Source: Saururus chinensis
Taxonomy: Eukaryota > Streptophyta > Magnoliopsida > Piperales > Saururaceae
Length of the DNA stretch: 64,000 bases
Reading direction: 5' to 3'
Assembly: GCA_035235625.1 (NCBI GenBank)
Contig: CP141142.1
Location: 36,094,995 to 36,158,994 of the forward strand
In this document: positions 47,866 through 59,789 of the stretch, in pieces
Position numbering within the stretch: the first letter of the stretch is position 1
How the letters are laid out: every line of letters begins with the position of its first letter
Made by a program: the position numbers and the translations under genes
The notes under the pieces: model-generated
What the model was told of the DNA's origin: nothing
Database searches by the model: none
Seen by the model: the letters and a program-made list of their open reading frames with translations, nothing else

Positions 47866-49905
47866 AAGCTGATGCACATGAACATACTATCCTGAATTCT
47901 CATGGTCCAAATAACTTAACAAATAAACTAACATCGCAATTACCTCATCTAAACTTAGGGAGACACCATGTTCTCAAAGGAACACAAAACGAAATCATGT
48001 TCTTTAATAACCAAAACCGATTCGATAATCCTTTGAATGATTTAATCTGGCATCAAATTTATCCAATTGATCAATCACGGATAATCACGATTAATGTTGT
48101 TTATAAATCATTTTTATGATGTATGTCACATGATACATATGTGAGCAAATACTAAACAAGTCCAAGTATAAGTAAGCATGCTCAAATCAGTCCACATGTG
48201 CATAAAACATGGTTCATTTATATCAAATAGAATCATAATTATCTACACAAGAATGTACATAAGGGGTATTGTGCAAACTTAAGCTAAGACATGTAAAACA
48301 TGAACAAGCTATAATCAATGTTATATATGCAAACATCCATAATCTTATCATAGTCCTACCCTATTAGAATCATGGAGTAAATGTGATAAAAACATTGAAA
48401 TACGAGTACAAGACAAGTATAACATCATGTTAAACCTAAACAAGTATAAGCATAATTGTACTTAAGTTAAAACATGAAAAACATGATTCACCTAAAATTA
48501 ATATAACATGTATAAGTATATATATATGATCATGGCTAAGACCTACTAGAATCATCAAGTAATTATGAAGAAGTCATCAAACATGAATTTATAACATATA
48601 GAATATCATACTAAAATTAAATAAATGTAGCCTCAATCATGTGAGTTAAATCGTAATTCAAAGATGGTCCTCATTGAATCATAACATTATTTATAGGTAA
48701 TCATAAGTCATTTTAATTATAAAGAATTTAATTTATGAGAAGATGACAAGAAATAGTTGAAAATACTAAAAAATAGGCCAAAGCAAAATTTTTCTATGTT
48801 GGTGTTTGATCGGCTTGGCAGGCCATTCGAATGTCGACTGTTCGATGTCCGGACGAACCATTCGAACGCCTATTGGGTCATTCGAATGCCATTAACAATT
48901 CACTTTTTGCCCATTTCTTAGTTCGTCTTCAACCTTCCAAAATTTAAACTAAAAAAATTTTAAAATGCAAGATAAGTTCCAAAATCACCATAGAACATCA
49001 CAACATTAAAATATAACCCCAGAACATGATAGATCTAATCATTTTTATGCTCAAACACAAAAAAATAGTTATAAATAACATATTTTTAATAAATCAGCAT
49101 TAAAGCTCAAAATGAAGTAATAGCCCACATAAACCTACAAGCATGCAATCCAATAAATAAAACCTCACGAGACGAAATTCTCTTACTTCTATAAGGCCCT
49201 TCAATCTACAAAAAAGCCTCAATCCTAAAAAATCCTACTAAAAAATTGGGTTTTTTGTTAAAACTTAGTTAAAATCAACCAATATGCTCAAATAAACTTA
49301 GAAATAAGTACATCTAGAATATTGTTTGGTTAAAAACGAAAATCACCCATTTAGGGTTTTAAATCGAAATTAAAAATAAGATTTTTAATGAAAGAAATCA
49401 AGAATAAAATTGGAAAAATGAAGATAAGAATGATTAAGACTAAAATTAAAAGATTAGAGCAAAAAACACACTTAATCCATTTTTCCTCTTTGGGAAATGG
49501 GGGTAGAGCACCTCCTTCTCCCTTACATAGCCCTTCTTCAAATGGGCAAGTGGTTAGAGTTTTTCATTAAATAGTAAGGTTTTGGGTTTAGTTTAAAACT
49601 GTTGGGCTATAAAATAGGGTAAAAATACCCTAAATGACTCATTAGGGTTATTTAAGGGCTAAAAACAAGTTTAATCATTCTAAAACTTAGTGAAATAAAA
49701 TAATATGAGTTTAGGGTCAAGTAGATCACATGCAGTCCAATATGAATGTGGAGACCACGGCAAGGTCTACACCCTTAATTAAGAAAAAATTATAATAAAA
49801 TTTTATAAAATTCATACAAATTAAATAAATATTGACACTAAAACTTATAAAAATAAAATTAAACTTTATTTAAGTCATAATTACTAAAGTTGAGATAGGT
49901 TTACA
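47866..49905 (-). mobile_element. LTR fragment D, Ty3 chromovirus type, host of copy C
   Basis: It resumes the LTR interrupted by copy C (its first nine bases are 44153-44161) and runs to a probable LTR edge GATAGGTTTACA at 49905. It contains the fourth TTCGAA cluster and the region before the LTR edge, but is more diverged than A-C, so it appears the oldest. The left part is missing where it meets copy B. Confidence 0.65.
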
Positions 49906-50301
49906 ATAGATGATAAACCCCTTTGTCTTTTTGTTATTTTTCCTTACAATCTTTATTATGGGAATTACATATGAGAGGGTTAGGTGTAGATAAGATGTTC
50001 GACAAGATTATGCTGGAGTTGCTATAGGTTGACATGGAATATCCATTGGCCATGCTTTGGAGTGAGGAGGGTTCTATTGCGGGGAGGGGGGTTCCACTCT
50101 AGTGATTGAATAGGGAGATTCATAAGGGCTTTGAATGACGGGGGTTTTGTGGATGAACCTCCTAAGAGATGCCAGTGATAAGTGCAATGATAGGGCACAA
50201 ATGGAGGCATCTGATCAAATTCTATGCTATTTTGGAGGGAGGGAGGGGATAGGTTTGGGTAGAGATCACTTTTTTGGGTTTTGAGTTTGGTGAGGGGCAA
50301 T
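49906..50301. other. Intergenic, no supported gene
   Basis: G-rich plus-strand sequence near 50060-50290 gives chance open frames on the complement (50022-50300), with no recognisable domain. Confidence 0.4.
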
Positions 50302-50310
50302 TTTATTATT

Positions 50311-50924
50311 GAACGTGGCTATTTAGACTCTACTATTTTCCCGGTGTCCCTTATATCTTTTTTATCCTAATATTTTTTATTAAAATCTCTAATTTATCCC
50401 CTAAATTTTAAAATTAAAAAAAATATATTCTACTTCTCCACTTTCCCTTCTTCTCCGACAGAAACTTTATTATCGGCAACCAAATGAATTGTGGCTGGAT
50501 TTGGTCTACCTCGCACTAGATCCGACGTAGTCCGGTATGCAGCTAGCGCACCGAACTAGGCCCGCCAGATTGGCCTGCGCGGTCAGTCCGCCAAATACAT
50601 GCCAGACAGTTTGGCGTGCGCCTGACTCTAGCTGTACGCCAGTTTGCAAAATTGGCTTACGTGGCCAATCAACATGCAGCGGATCTGGTCGCACGCAGGT
50701 CAGTGCTACCAAATTCGATGCGCAAACCAGATTTGACCCGCGCAACTAACCTTCGACTGGAGTTGAAGTTGCTATTGTGGAAAGCAAAGAGAGTGAGGTT
50801 TAGAGAAGTAAGAAAAATATGAGCAAAGTGAAGGGGAAATACCGGAGAATGAAATGAAAAACCTCTTTTTTACTTGTTTCTCCGGGGGATAGAGAGAAAA
50901 AAATAAAGTCTAATAGCCACGTTC
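50311..50924. mobile_element. Mutator-like non-autonomous element with GC-rich core
   Basis: An exact 9-bp target duplication TTTATTATT lies at 50302-50310 and 50925-50933, the Mutator signature. The left end GAACGTGGCTATTTAGAC and the complement of the right end GAACGTGGCTATTAGAC are nearly identical, and weaker pairing continues inward. The 614-bp element has no transposase. Its core (about 50500-50760) is much richer in GC and CpG than the flanks and carries overlapping open frames on both strands without a recognisable domain; it may be captured host DNA, as in Pack-MULEs, but I cannot name a source. Confidence 0.85.
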
Positions 50925-50933
50925 TTTATTATT

Positions 50934-52802
50934 TCCTTACGCATTGGTGGGCTTAATCATGTATATAAAGATATTCTGTGAATTACGACCTATTACACAG
51001 CCATTTTGACAAATTCCTCAAATAAAATACCGAAGCCAATGACTGGAATGAGTTAAAAGATTCTAGCAGTCGGATGTCGGATTAAAATCCTACGGCTCAG
51101 CGAACGACTGAAAATTGTCCATCAAATTCAACTATAAATATAGATAGATTACCAACGATCCAGTCGTGCAGCGCGGCGGACTAAGGTTGTGCAGATCTCT
51201 CATCATGGCGTCTGCGTCTGGGACGGAGAGGAGAGCTAGCAGTTGAAAAGCGGCGTGTGGGACGGAGAGGAGAGTTAGCAGGCAAACGGTGGGAGATACG
51301 ACGAGGTGGAGGAGTCCGGGTTGTTGGGTATGCACGAGGATCTACTGGAGTAAATGCCGAGTAGACTGCCAGTATGCGCCGCACTTCTTGATACAAGAAC
51401 ATGATCGTTTGTGATTTGTGATACACGTCTTCCCCTGCACTGAACTCCAAAGTCGGCTTTCAGCCGCCCACAGGCACCTCCTCATCGATGCCCTCCGTTC
51501 TATCATTCACGAGGCCTAACTTCGCTTCGCCAAGCTTGTCCCCTTCTCCGAGCCCTCCCTCCTCCCCGGATACCGCAATGCTACCCCAACACCATGGGAG
51601 GAATGTGTGTTTCTATATGTTGTTTGCAACTTTAGTTTCATAGCGACGACTCTGCATCCGGCAGTGATCGGTCCCTGGCTAATTGCCGAAGCGATCAGCT
51701 TGCCCGCCAACAATAAGCAGCCACCACGGTTGTTGCTGATGCACTGCCGGGTGAAGCAAGAAGTAAGCGTTTTGTTGAGTGACATGTTTTTATATTCAGT
51801 TTTCTTTTGTCTTTCCTCGTCATATGAATCGTGTTCTTCTTTGTACGAAAATAGTTGAAGAAACAAGAATAAAGTTGAAACAAAATTTTCGAATTGAATT
51901 ATGATAGAATATGAGACAGAATTATAAGCTGAGTTAACATAGGTACTACTTATAACTTAATAATCATGGTAGTAGGAGTTGATTGATCAAAGAAAGCATA
52001 AATTGAAGCCCTTTTTTATGAAATATTTATCAACACAAATAAGATACCCATAAATAATCAGATGTAATGAAATAACGTTACAAATCCAAATGACTAGACA
52101 CCAAATGTGCCTACCCATGTAAGTGAAAATCATACTAGGAACCAATGTATCATAGTGCTCTGCTTGGCAGTATAAATTGTACAAACAAGAACTAGAAATT
52201 ACATATAATTAATATATAAAAAGAATACATATCTATGAAACATATATGTGGATTCTAGAAACACAAGATTTAAAGAAAGATAAACCTCAAAACCGCCATT
52301 CATCTTCACATTGCCATTATTTTTCGGTGACCCTCGCTCTCCGACGATCTGGGTTCAAAGCTATAGTAGTAGGAATTCTCAAATGATTCTTGGAAAGGGA
52401 CCGAAGTAGCGGAGGGACCTTCTTAGACTGGACGGAGAGGATGTAGAAACGAGGAGGAGATCAAGGAGGAGGAGATGTGGGAGAAGATGATGGAGGAGAT
52501 GGGGGGGGGGAGGAGAGGAGGGAGGCATCTCCTATGTGGAAGGCTTCGGCGTCGTGTCTTTTCATATACCTTAATGGTATGTTCAGTGTTTTTATCATGT
52601 GTGTGGGAAAGTCGAAAGTGCATTAGTCTAACTATGCAAAAACGATTTTTTTGGCTAAAATTTATATTTCGACCAATTGTCAGGTCTATTTCTAAAAAAA
52701 TTTCTTAAATTCTACCGCTGATTAGGACCTATAACAAGTGCCTTTTTAATTTATTTAGAATTTGTATTGTACTAGTGTTTTTTCTAAATGTGGACTAGTG
52801 GA
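50934..52802. other. Intergenic with GC-rich unassigned stretches
   Basis: The stretch 51180-51610 is GC-richer and may include a decayed host gene fragment: a plus-strand frame near 51465-51600 reads HRHLLIDALRSIIHEA, then a stop codon, then LRFAKLVPFSEPSLLPGY, which looks protein-like but which I cannot assign. The stretch 52300-52560 is purine-rich with GGAGGAG runs and a G tract at 52501-52510. No intact gene is supported. Confidence 0.35.
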
Positions 52803-52810
52803 TATATAAG

Positions 52811-53687
52811 CAGGGCCGGCTCAACATAACTCGAGGCCTAAGGCAAAGTTTTTAACATTAACTGTTCCTATTATAATATATTAAATTAAATAATTTTAAT
52901 TAAAAATTGTATTTTGAGATGAGAAATTTCTAATGAAATGTTGTCAGATTTCAATTATAGGTATGATTGTAAATTGTAACTTTAAGAAGCTTCTTTTTAA
53001 GCAACAACTATGTGTAATATTAATAAACAAATATTCTGAAGTTCCTTCCTTGTGAAAGATTTTCGGGTTCATTGGCTTATTGGTAAACATGATGTCCTAT
53101 TCAACTATTTGTGTAATCCAAAACATTAAAAATTATATATAAGAAGTAATATCATTAATACCCTAAGCATAAGAGTACATTCATTTGAAAAATAAGCTAA
53201 AATTTACAATTACTTAGAATTTTAATTGGGGATTATTTGTCTTTGTAATTTAGTTAAGACTCTTAATTCTAAAAACAAATCTCCTCTTGTCTAGTGAGAA
53301 TATTTATGGTAAGTCATTGTTAAGGGAGATGACAATGAGTTAATTTGTTTTGTGACGGAAGATTTCACGTGAATAAGGTATAAAAGGAGGAAAGGTACAA
53401 TGAAGATTGGGCTTGAGTTAAGTTTGTATGTTAACAAAATGAGCCCATAGAGTAAGGTATTAATTTATGGTAATAATGCATCTACCCATAAAGGAATGAT
53501 GAGCTAAAGCTTAATTTTATTTTTTTCTTAGCCTTGTTCCATCTCCTAAACAGTATTGGGTTTTTTTTTTCATAGTGTTCATGTCTCACTCTATTATACA
53601 AGACGCATATAAATGGATGAGAGGGCCTTCATGTTTGGAAGGGCCATAGGCAACAGCCTAAGTTGCCTAAGGCTCAAGCCGGCCCTG
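52811..53687. mobile_element. Non-autonomous hAT element
   Basis: An exact 8-bp target duplication TATATAAG lies at 52803-52810 and 53688-53695. The terminal inverted repeat is CAGGGCCGGCTCAA on the left and CAGGGCCGGCTTGAG on the complement of the right, with GCCTAAGGC-type sequence repeated just inside both ends (52833 and 53664). At 877 bp it has no transposase. The CAGGG terminus marks a different hAT family from the TAGGG elements at 13201, 13296 and 26888. Confidence 0.88.
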
Positions 53688-53695
53688 TATATAAG

Positions 53696-54480
53696 AAAGC
53701 ATTTTCACTCTTGAAATCTTGTTAATTGGTGTGGAAATGGATCTTAGTGAATTCAGACTATTAGTAGTGAAGAAATTTGATTAGACTTCCTTTCTAGTGA
53801 AAAGTGTTGTTGCTTTAATGGGCATATGATAAATAAAAGCCAAAATTATGCATCATTGTTGATCCTTATGATATTGCAGCTTAAAATCTTTGTTCATCAG
53901 CCAAAAACAAATGAAACCTTGAAATTGGCAATGATAATGTTCTTTGTTGTATCTTCACATTTAATCAAGAAATAGAATAAAGTTTAATATTTTCATCAAG
54001 ACACCAAAAACTATCATGTGTATGCCTACAATGGCAACTAATGCTTTATACCAGTCATCCAACGTCTTTATCTTTCCTCCGCATTACATTTTGATTTGCT
54101 TTTTTTTTTGCTACTAGTCTTCTGTTTGTTTTTCTTAAAGGCCTTGTATCCTCAGTGTTTAGCTGAATTAATATTGAACTTCTTGAATTTTCTTTTGTGT
54201 AATGTTGTAGTACATCCATTGTGAATGCTTGGTCTCTTGATCAATGTATATAAAGTTTTGTACCATATTTTTCTTAACATAGCTAGTAATTGTAAGCCAT
54301 TGAAAGGCTTCTAAATCCCCATATTTTCTATAAACTTAACTATTTAGAAGGGTAAATAAAATATGGCATTAGAAAATTGAAATGAAAAGACTTCAACTTG
54401 AAATTTGTTTATTGGTGGATAGTAATGTAATTTTATTTACTAATCTCACAAAGTTTGTGTTTTGTTTAAATTTTTATATG
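53696..54480. other. Intergenic, no supported gene
   Basis: AT-rich unique-looking sequence between the hAT element and the full-length retrotransposon. No gene, RNA or repeat ends seen. Confidence 0.4.
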
Positions 54481-54485
54481 CTATC

Positions 54486-56252
54486 TGTAATAACCCTAAT
54501 TTCTAACACGATCTCTTTATATATTTTGTTATTTATAATTTTCCTAAGGGTTGGTTAGAGCTCGTGGAGAAGAGCGTAACAAGTCTTAAAACGCGAAAAT
54601 CGGAGGTCAGGAACAAAAGTTACGATTTCGACAAATGTGTTCAACCAGCGGGACCCACTCTTAAAATTTAGGTAAAACAGTTCTTAAGTGGTCTAGTATT
54701 GTAGGGCTCGTGAATACGAACTCAACGGTACCAAGAATGCGTAAATCGGAGTTCGGGACAGGAAGTTACAATTTTTGAAATTTTTCGAAATTAAAATAAA
54801 TATAAAAATAAAATATTTATTTCGGCGCGGCGCAGCGCAACGCGCAGCGTGTGCCGCGCGGTGCGCGCCGAACGCGGGCGTGGAACGGGCGACGGCCGCA
54901 TGTTTGCGGTGACAAATGCGTGTTCGTCACCCGTGCATGACAAACGCGCGTTCGTCACACGCGCACGTTGTTTCGCCGGCGCCAGTGGGCGCCGGCCGGA
55001 TTTTTCGGCGGCGCCGGTGGGCACCCACCTGTTCTGGCAGCGGCGCCCACCGGAATATTCTTCCGCCTCCCCTATAAAAACCCATTCTAGCTAGAATTTC
55101 ATCCCACACCCGATTTTCCACCTCTTTCACTATTTTCACCATTCCCGACCCGTTTTAAGTCCGATTTCACGTTCCAAGACCCGTTTCCTACTAATTCAAG
55201 GGTGCTCTACGCACTGGAAGTGTTATTATCTCAAGGCGACCCCTCTAAGACCTCAAAAAATGTGCCCCCTCCCTAATCTTCCCCTTTCTCCTTTTTACTG
55301 TTTCTGAGTTGTTTCAAGCCCTTTTTTGCCCGTTCAAAAGGCATTCTCTACTAAAGCGAACGTGTTGAACGCTGTGGTGGGGTTATTTTCATCTTTTGGA
55401 GTCTTTATATCGACGAATTTTATATTAAGGCTAAGGTAGGGTGTTTTAAACTCTAAATAACTGCTTTGCTGATTTGAGTCCATCTTTCTTGAAGTATTTG
55501 ATTTAAGTATAAGTATGATACATGTTTTAACCGATGAATGGATTTTTCTCTTGAATTATGTGACAATTTTGCTACGTATATCGATTGATTTAGTGCGTAC
55601 CACATAGTGTTGTGGTTTCGTACACTATTTTGATGCCCGCCGAGAAAAATGATCGGCTAGTGGCGCGCACAGGGTGGAGCATCATGGGGAAACTCCTTCC
55701 CTTAGTGACCTCCGTTGCCGCATGAGCGCGGAGGTAGGCCGTTGGGTATCGCGGCTTGTGGATTTGATTGGATTTGTGAATTTGTTTGATTTGATTTTAA
55801 AAGATGTTTTGCTTAGCATTTCTTTTAGATTTTAAACAAACCTACTGAGTATAAATATACTCACGTACCCCCAGACTTTGCAGGTGATGCAATGATGGAA
55901 GAAGGGAAAGAAGAAAAGTTTTTCAAATAGTTTCGTGTTTACTACGTTAGAAAAATAATGTAATTATATATATGACCGATGTGTAAAGGTACGAGGTGCC
56001 AGGATAATCATGTTTTTGTATATCTACTGGCTCTATGAACAGTAAATTTTGGTATGTATATTAAGCTTATGTCATAAACTTTTTGTCAATATGTTTTTAT
56101 TATTCTTGGCTGTGTAATTACTCCGACATATTTTATAGTGAGCATACGATCATTTTATGTTAACGCCCGTCTGTCAGGTTCGTCTGTACTATTGACGCAT
56201 GTTTGGACATGATCATTAATATTATATTATCCGATAATGGGCAGGCGTTATG
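54486..56252 (+). repeat. 5' LTR of the chromovirus
   Basis: It starts TGTAATAACC and is 1,767 bp long. A TATA box (TATAAAAA, 55073-55080) follows a strongly GC-rich, CpG-dense block (54825-55060), a plausible promoter with transcription starting shortly after. The CTGAGTATAAATATACTCAC block lies at about 55845. Confidence 0.92.
55073..55080 (+). promoter_or_regulatory. Predicted TATA box of the 5' LTR
   Basis: TATAAAAA directly follows the GC-rich block. The 3' LTR has TATAAATA at the matching site (61691-61698). Confidence 0.6.
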
Positions 56253-56254
56253 TT

Positions 56255-56266
56255 TGGTATCGGAGC
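56255..56266 (+). other. Primer binding site (tRNA-iMet type)
   Basis: TGGTATCGGAGC lies two bases after the 5' LTR and matches, with one difference, the TGGTATCAGAGC primer site used by most plant Ty3 elements. Confidence 0.85.
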
Positions 56267-56561
56267 TCAAAGATTTACTGTCTTAGAGCAGTAGTTTTAA
56301 ATCGGTCATATAAATAAATAATATTTTAATTATTGTGATACTATATTTAGTGAAAATATGTGTTTTTGTGTATTCGAAAGGTTGTTTTAAGTTGGTTTTT
56401 GCTCTTACTATTATGAAGTTAGGTGTCTTAAATATTTTTATGTATATATATATATATATATTAATAAGTATATAGGCTTTAAAATGATTATAAATAATCT
56501 TTGTCTGTTTAAACCAACTTCTTGTGGAACCAAGGTTATTATAGTCTACTAGCAACCGGAA

Positions 56562-57700
56562 ATGACGTCTGAGGTCCATTTATCTGATGATTCCCCCCAA
56601 GCTGAAACGGCGACTCATGGTGCAGCAACATCAGATAATCATATGGAAAATTTCTTCGATGTAATGATACAAAGGATGACCCAGCATATGCAAACTCAAG
56701 GAGTTCAGCCCTATCCTAATCATGGGAGAAACATTATGGAATCAGCTGAGAATGGTCGGAATGAGAAGGATAATTTACTAGAGTGGTTCAAGAAAATTGC
56801 TCCAAATCTTACTGGAGAGGATGGTTCGGAGGCAGCCGAGAAATGGATATTTGACGTTGAAAGAATATTTAAGGCTATGAAAGTTCCAGAAGATAGAAAA
56901 GTGGATGTGGCCACTTTCTCCTTATCGGGTGAAACAACCTTTTGGTGGCCTACGGCAGAAAGGAACTTCTTTCCTGACAAAGAAAATATTAGGTGGGAAG
57001 AGTTTAAAGGAGTATTATATGATAAGTATTTCCCTCCTCATATTCAGGATAAGAAAGAAAAAGAATTCTTGGACCTTCAGCAAGGGAAAATGACAGTCAC
57101 TCGTCTGAAAATAAGTTTGTACAGTTAGAACGTTTTGCCCCTGACTTCTGTCTTACGGAGTTAAAGAAAGCTCGAAAGTTTGTTAGGGGATTAAATAGTG
57201 GACTTCGTGGCAGAATAGTAGGTTTTCAACCTGCTACATTTGCAAAGGCTGTAGAATTGGCTTCTTTATTGGAACAAGAATATCAAGAGTTTCTGGTAGA
57301 ACGTAAGGATCGTGGGCAAAATAACAACCTCAAGACTCATGAAAGAAAAAAGAAATATATGTCTCCTACCCAAAATAGTAATTCTAAATTTCAAAAACCT
57401 TTTGGAACTCAAACTCAATTTCAGAGGGAGAAGAAATTGAAAAAGTGTTCTAAATGTTACCGGATCCACCCACCTGGAGTTTGTTTCTATAATGAGGGAC
57501 GTTGCTTCGCTTGCGGCGAACTGGGGCATCGGATAAACAATTGCCCAAAAATGAAGAGTCATGAAGCTGAAGGACGATGCTTCCCTTGTGGGAATTGGGA
57601 CATAAGATTAAAGACTGCCCAAAGAGGAAGAGCCAAGAAGAGATCAAGGCAGAGCAGAAACCAAAGGCTCAAGGGCGGGTCTTCGCAATTACTGCCGAGG
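56562..57700 (+). pseudogene. gag region of the chromovirus (fossil)
   Basis: Encodes a Ty3-type gag: an acidic N-terminal stretch, the retrotransposon gag domain with WIFDVERIFKAM and FSLSGETTFWW, then a Cys-His zinc knuckle (CFACGELGHRINNCPK) and traces of a second one. In the family it forms the virus-like particle. The region is broken. Confidence 0.85.
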
Positions 57701-57719
57701 AAGCTCAAGCATCGACCGC

Positions 57720-58260
57720 AGTCATTCAAGGTACACTTCTGGTCTTGGATAAATTAGCAAAAATCTTGATAGATCCAGGGTCGACACATTCTTTCATATC
57801 ATTCGATTTTGCTTCAAATATTGGCTATCCTATTTTAAACTTAGGATATGTCTTAGAAGTATCCACTCCAATGGGAAAAACATTTCTAGCTCGTAAATTT
57901 CTTCAAGGGGTACCTGTCTCCTTAGAGAAATGCAAGTGGGAGGCCGACCTTATTCTCCTAAATATGACCGACTTCGATGTCATATTAGGTATAGATTGGT
58001 TAGCCGATAATGGGGCGCTAGTGGATTGTAAACAGAAGAAGGTGATCTTTGAACAAGGAGATAGGAATTTTACTTTTTATGGACTTAAGGATCATTCCAA
58101 ACCGTGTATCATCTCGGAAGTCAAAGCCCATCGGCTTTTAACTAAAGGATGTCAGGCTTACCTTGCTAGTATGGAAACTAGTGAGAATACCACGATTAAC
58201 ATGGAGAATATTGAAGTAGTACAAGATTTCTCTGACATTTTTCCTGATGATCTCTCTGGT
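57720..58260 (+). pseudogene. Protease region of the chromovirus (fossil)
   Basis: The aspartic protease signature is ILIDPGSTHSF, followed by the FDVILGIDWLADN block typical of plant Ty3 proteases. It follows gag and precedes reverse transcriptase. Confidence 0.82.
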
Positions 58261-59100
58261 CTGTCACCAAAAAGAGAGAGAGATTTTTCTATCGAGTTGA
58301 TGCCAGGAACAAGCCCTATCTCTAAAGCACCTTACCGCATGGCTCCTGCAGAGTTAAAAGAGTTAAAAAGTCAATTGCAGGAATTGCTTGAGAAAGGATT
58401 CATACGACCCAGTGTCTCTCCTTAGGGAGCACCGGTCTTATTTGTGAGAAAGAAAGATGGGTCGTTAAGGTTGTGCATTGACTACCGACTTCTCAATGCC
58501 ATCACTGTAAAGAACAAGTATCCCTTGCCTTGTATAGATGACTTGTTCGATCAATTGCAGATGGCTAAAGTTTTTTCCAAAATAGATCTCCGGTCAGGTT
58601 ATCATCAGCTAAGGATACGAGATGGGGATATTTCTAAGACAGCTTTCCGTACCCGGTATGGCCACTATGAGTTTTTAGTGATGCCATTTGGTTTAACAAA
58701 TGCCCCGGTCGCCTTCATGGATCTCATGAATAGAGTTTTTCGGCCCTTTTTAGACAAGTTTGTAATCGTGTTTGTCGATGACATCCTCATCTACTCTAGT
58801 AGCTTAGAAGATCACCGAGTGCAATTTACAAGTAGTTCTGCAAACGCTGAGGGATCATAAACTCTATGCCATGTTTAGCAAGTGCAAATTTTGGATGGAA
58901 CAAGTGGTTTTCTTAGGACACATCATTTCGAAGAATGGTGTATCGGTAGACCCAACTAAGATCGAAGCTGTCATCAAATGGGAAAGGCTGAAGACAGTAA
59001 TGGAAATTCGGAGCTTCTTAGGCCTTGCAGGTTATTACCGAAGATTGATCCATGGATTTTCAAGCATTGCCTTGCCCCTAACAAAATTGACAAGGAAATG
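58261..59100 (+). pseudogene. Reverse transcriptase region of the chromovirus (fossil)
   Basis: Family blocks appear in the usual order: [56 protein letters not shown], the active-site block FVDDILIYS, and FLGLAGYYRRLI. The region as a whole is a broken fossil. Confidence 0.88.
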
Positions 59101-59199
59101 AGTAAAATTTGTTTGGGATGAAACTTGTGAACAAAGTTTTCAAGAACTAAAGGAAAAATTAACAACTGCACCTGTTCTGGTGTTGCCAACTGGTAATGG

Positions 59200-59620
59200 G
59201 GGTTTTGTCATGTACAGCGATGCTTCTAAAAGAGGATTGGGATGCGTATTAATGCAAGACGGAAAAGTGATAGCATACGCTTCATGACAATTAAAGAAAC
59301 ATGAAGGTAACTACCCTACTCACGATTTGGAGTTAGCATCGGTAGTTTTTACTTTAAAAATTTGGAGGCACTATCTATATGGGGAAATGTTTGAAGTTTT
59401 CACCGATCACCAAAGTTTAAAGTATATATTTTCCCAAAGTGATCTTAATATGAGGCAAAGACGATGGATCAAATATCTTAAGGATTATGACTTTTCTATC
59501 AAGTATCATCCTGGAAAAGCCAACGTAGTAGCTGATGCTTTAAGTCATAAATCTGGGGAATTGGCTTTCATACTTATTAAGGAGTGGAAACTGTTGGAAG
59601 AAGCAATAGGTTGTCAACCT
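59200..59620 (+). pseudogene. RNase H region of the chromovirus (fossil)
   Basis: Recognised from VMYSDASKRGLG-like sequence, [14 protein letters not shown] and the following [15 protein letters not shown] block. It sits between reverse transcriptase and integrase as in all Ty3 elements. Broken fossil. Confidence 0.82.
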
Positions 59621-59789
59621 GAATTATAGCTTGGAAATAAGAAATCTTTCATTGCCAACCTAGAAATAAATTCAGTACTAGTTGAGCGTATTCTTGAAGG
59701 TCAGAAAGGTAATGAAGAAATTCAAACTCTACTCGAAAGATCTGACTTCACCCAAGGCTCTGATGGAAGTGTACGATTTCAAGGACGGT

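Noticed and set aside
54791-55142. Several GC-rich overlapping frames in the LTR
   Set aside because: They lie in the LTR promoter block, recur in the 3' LTR with frame changes, and show no domain.
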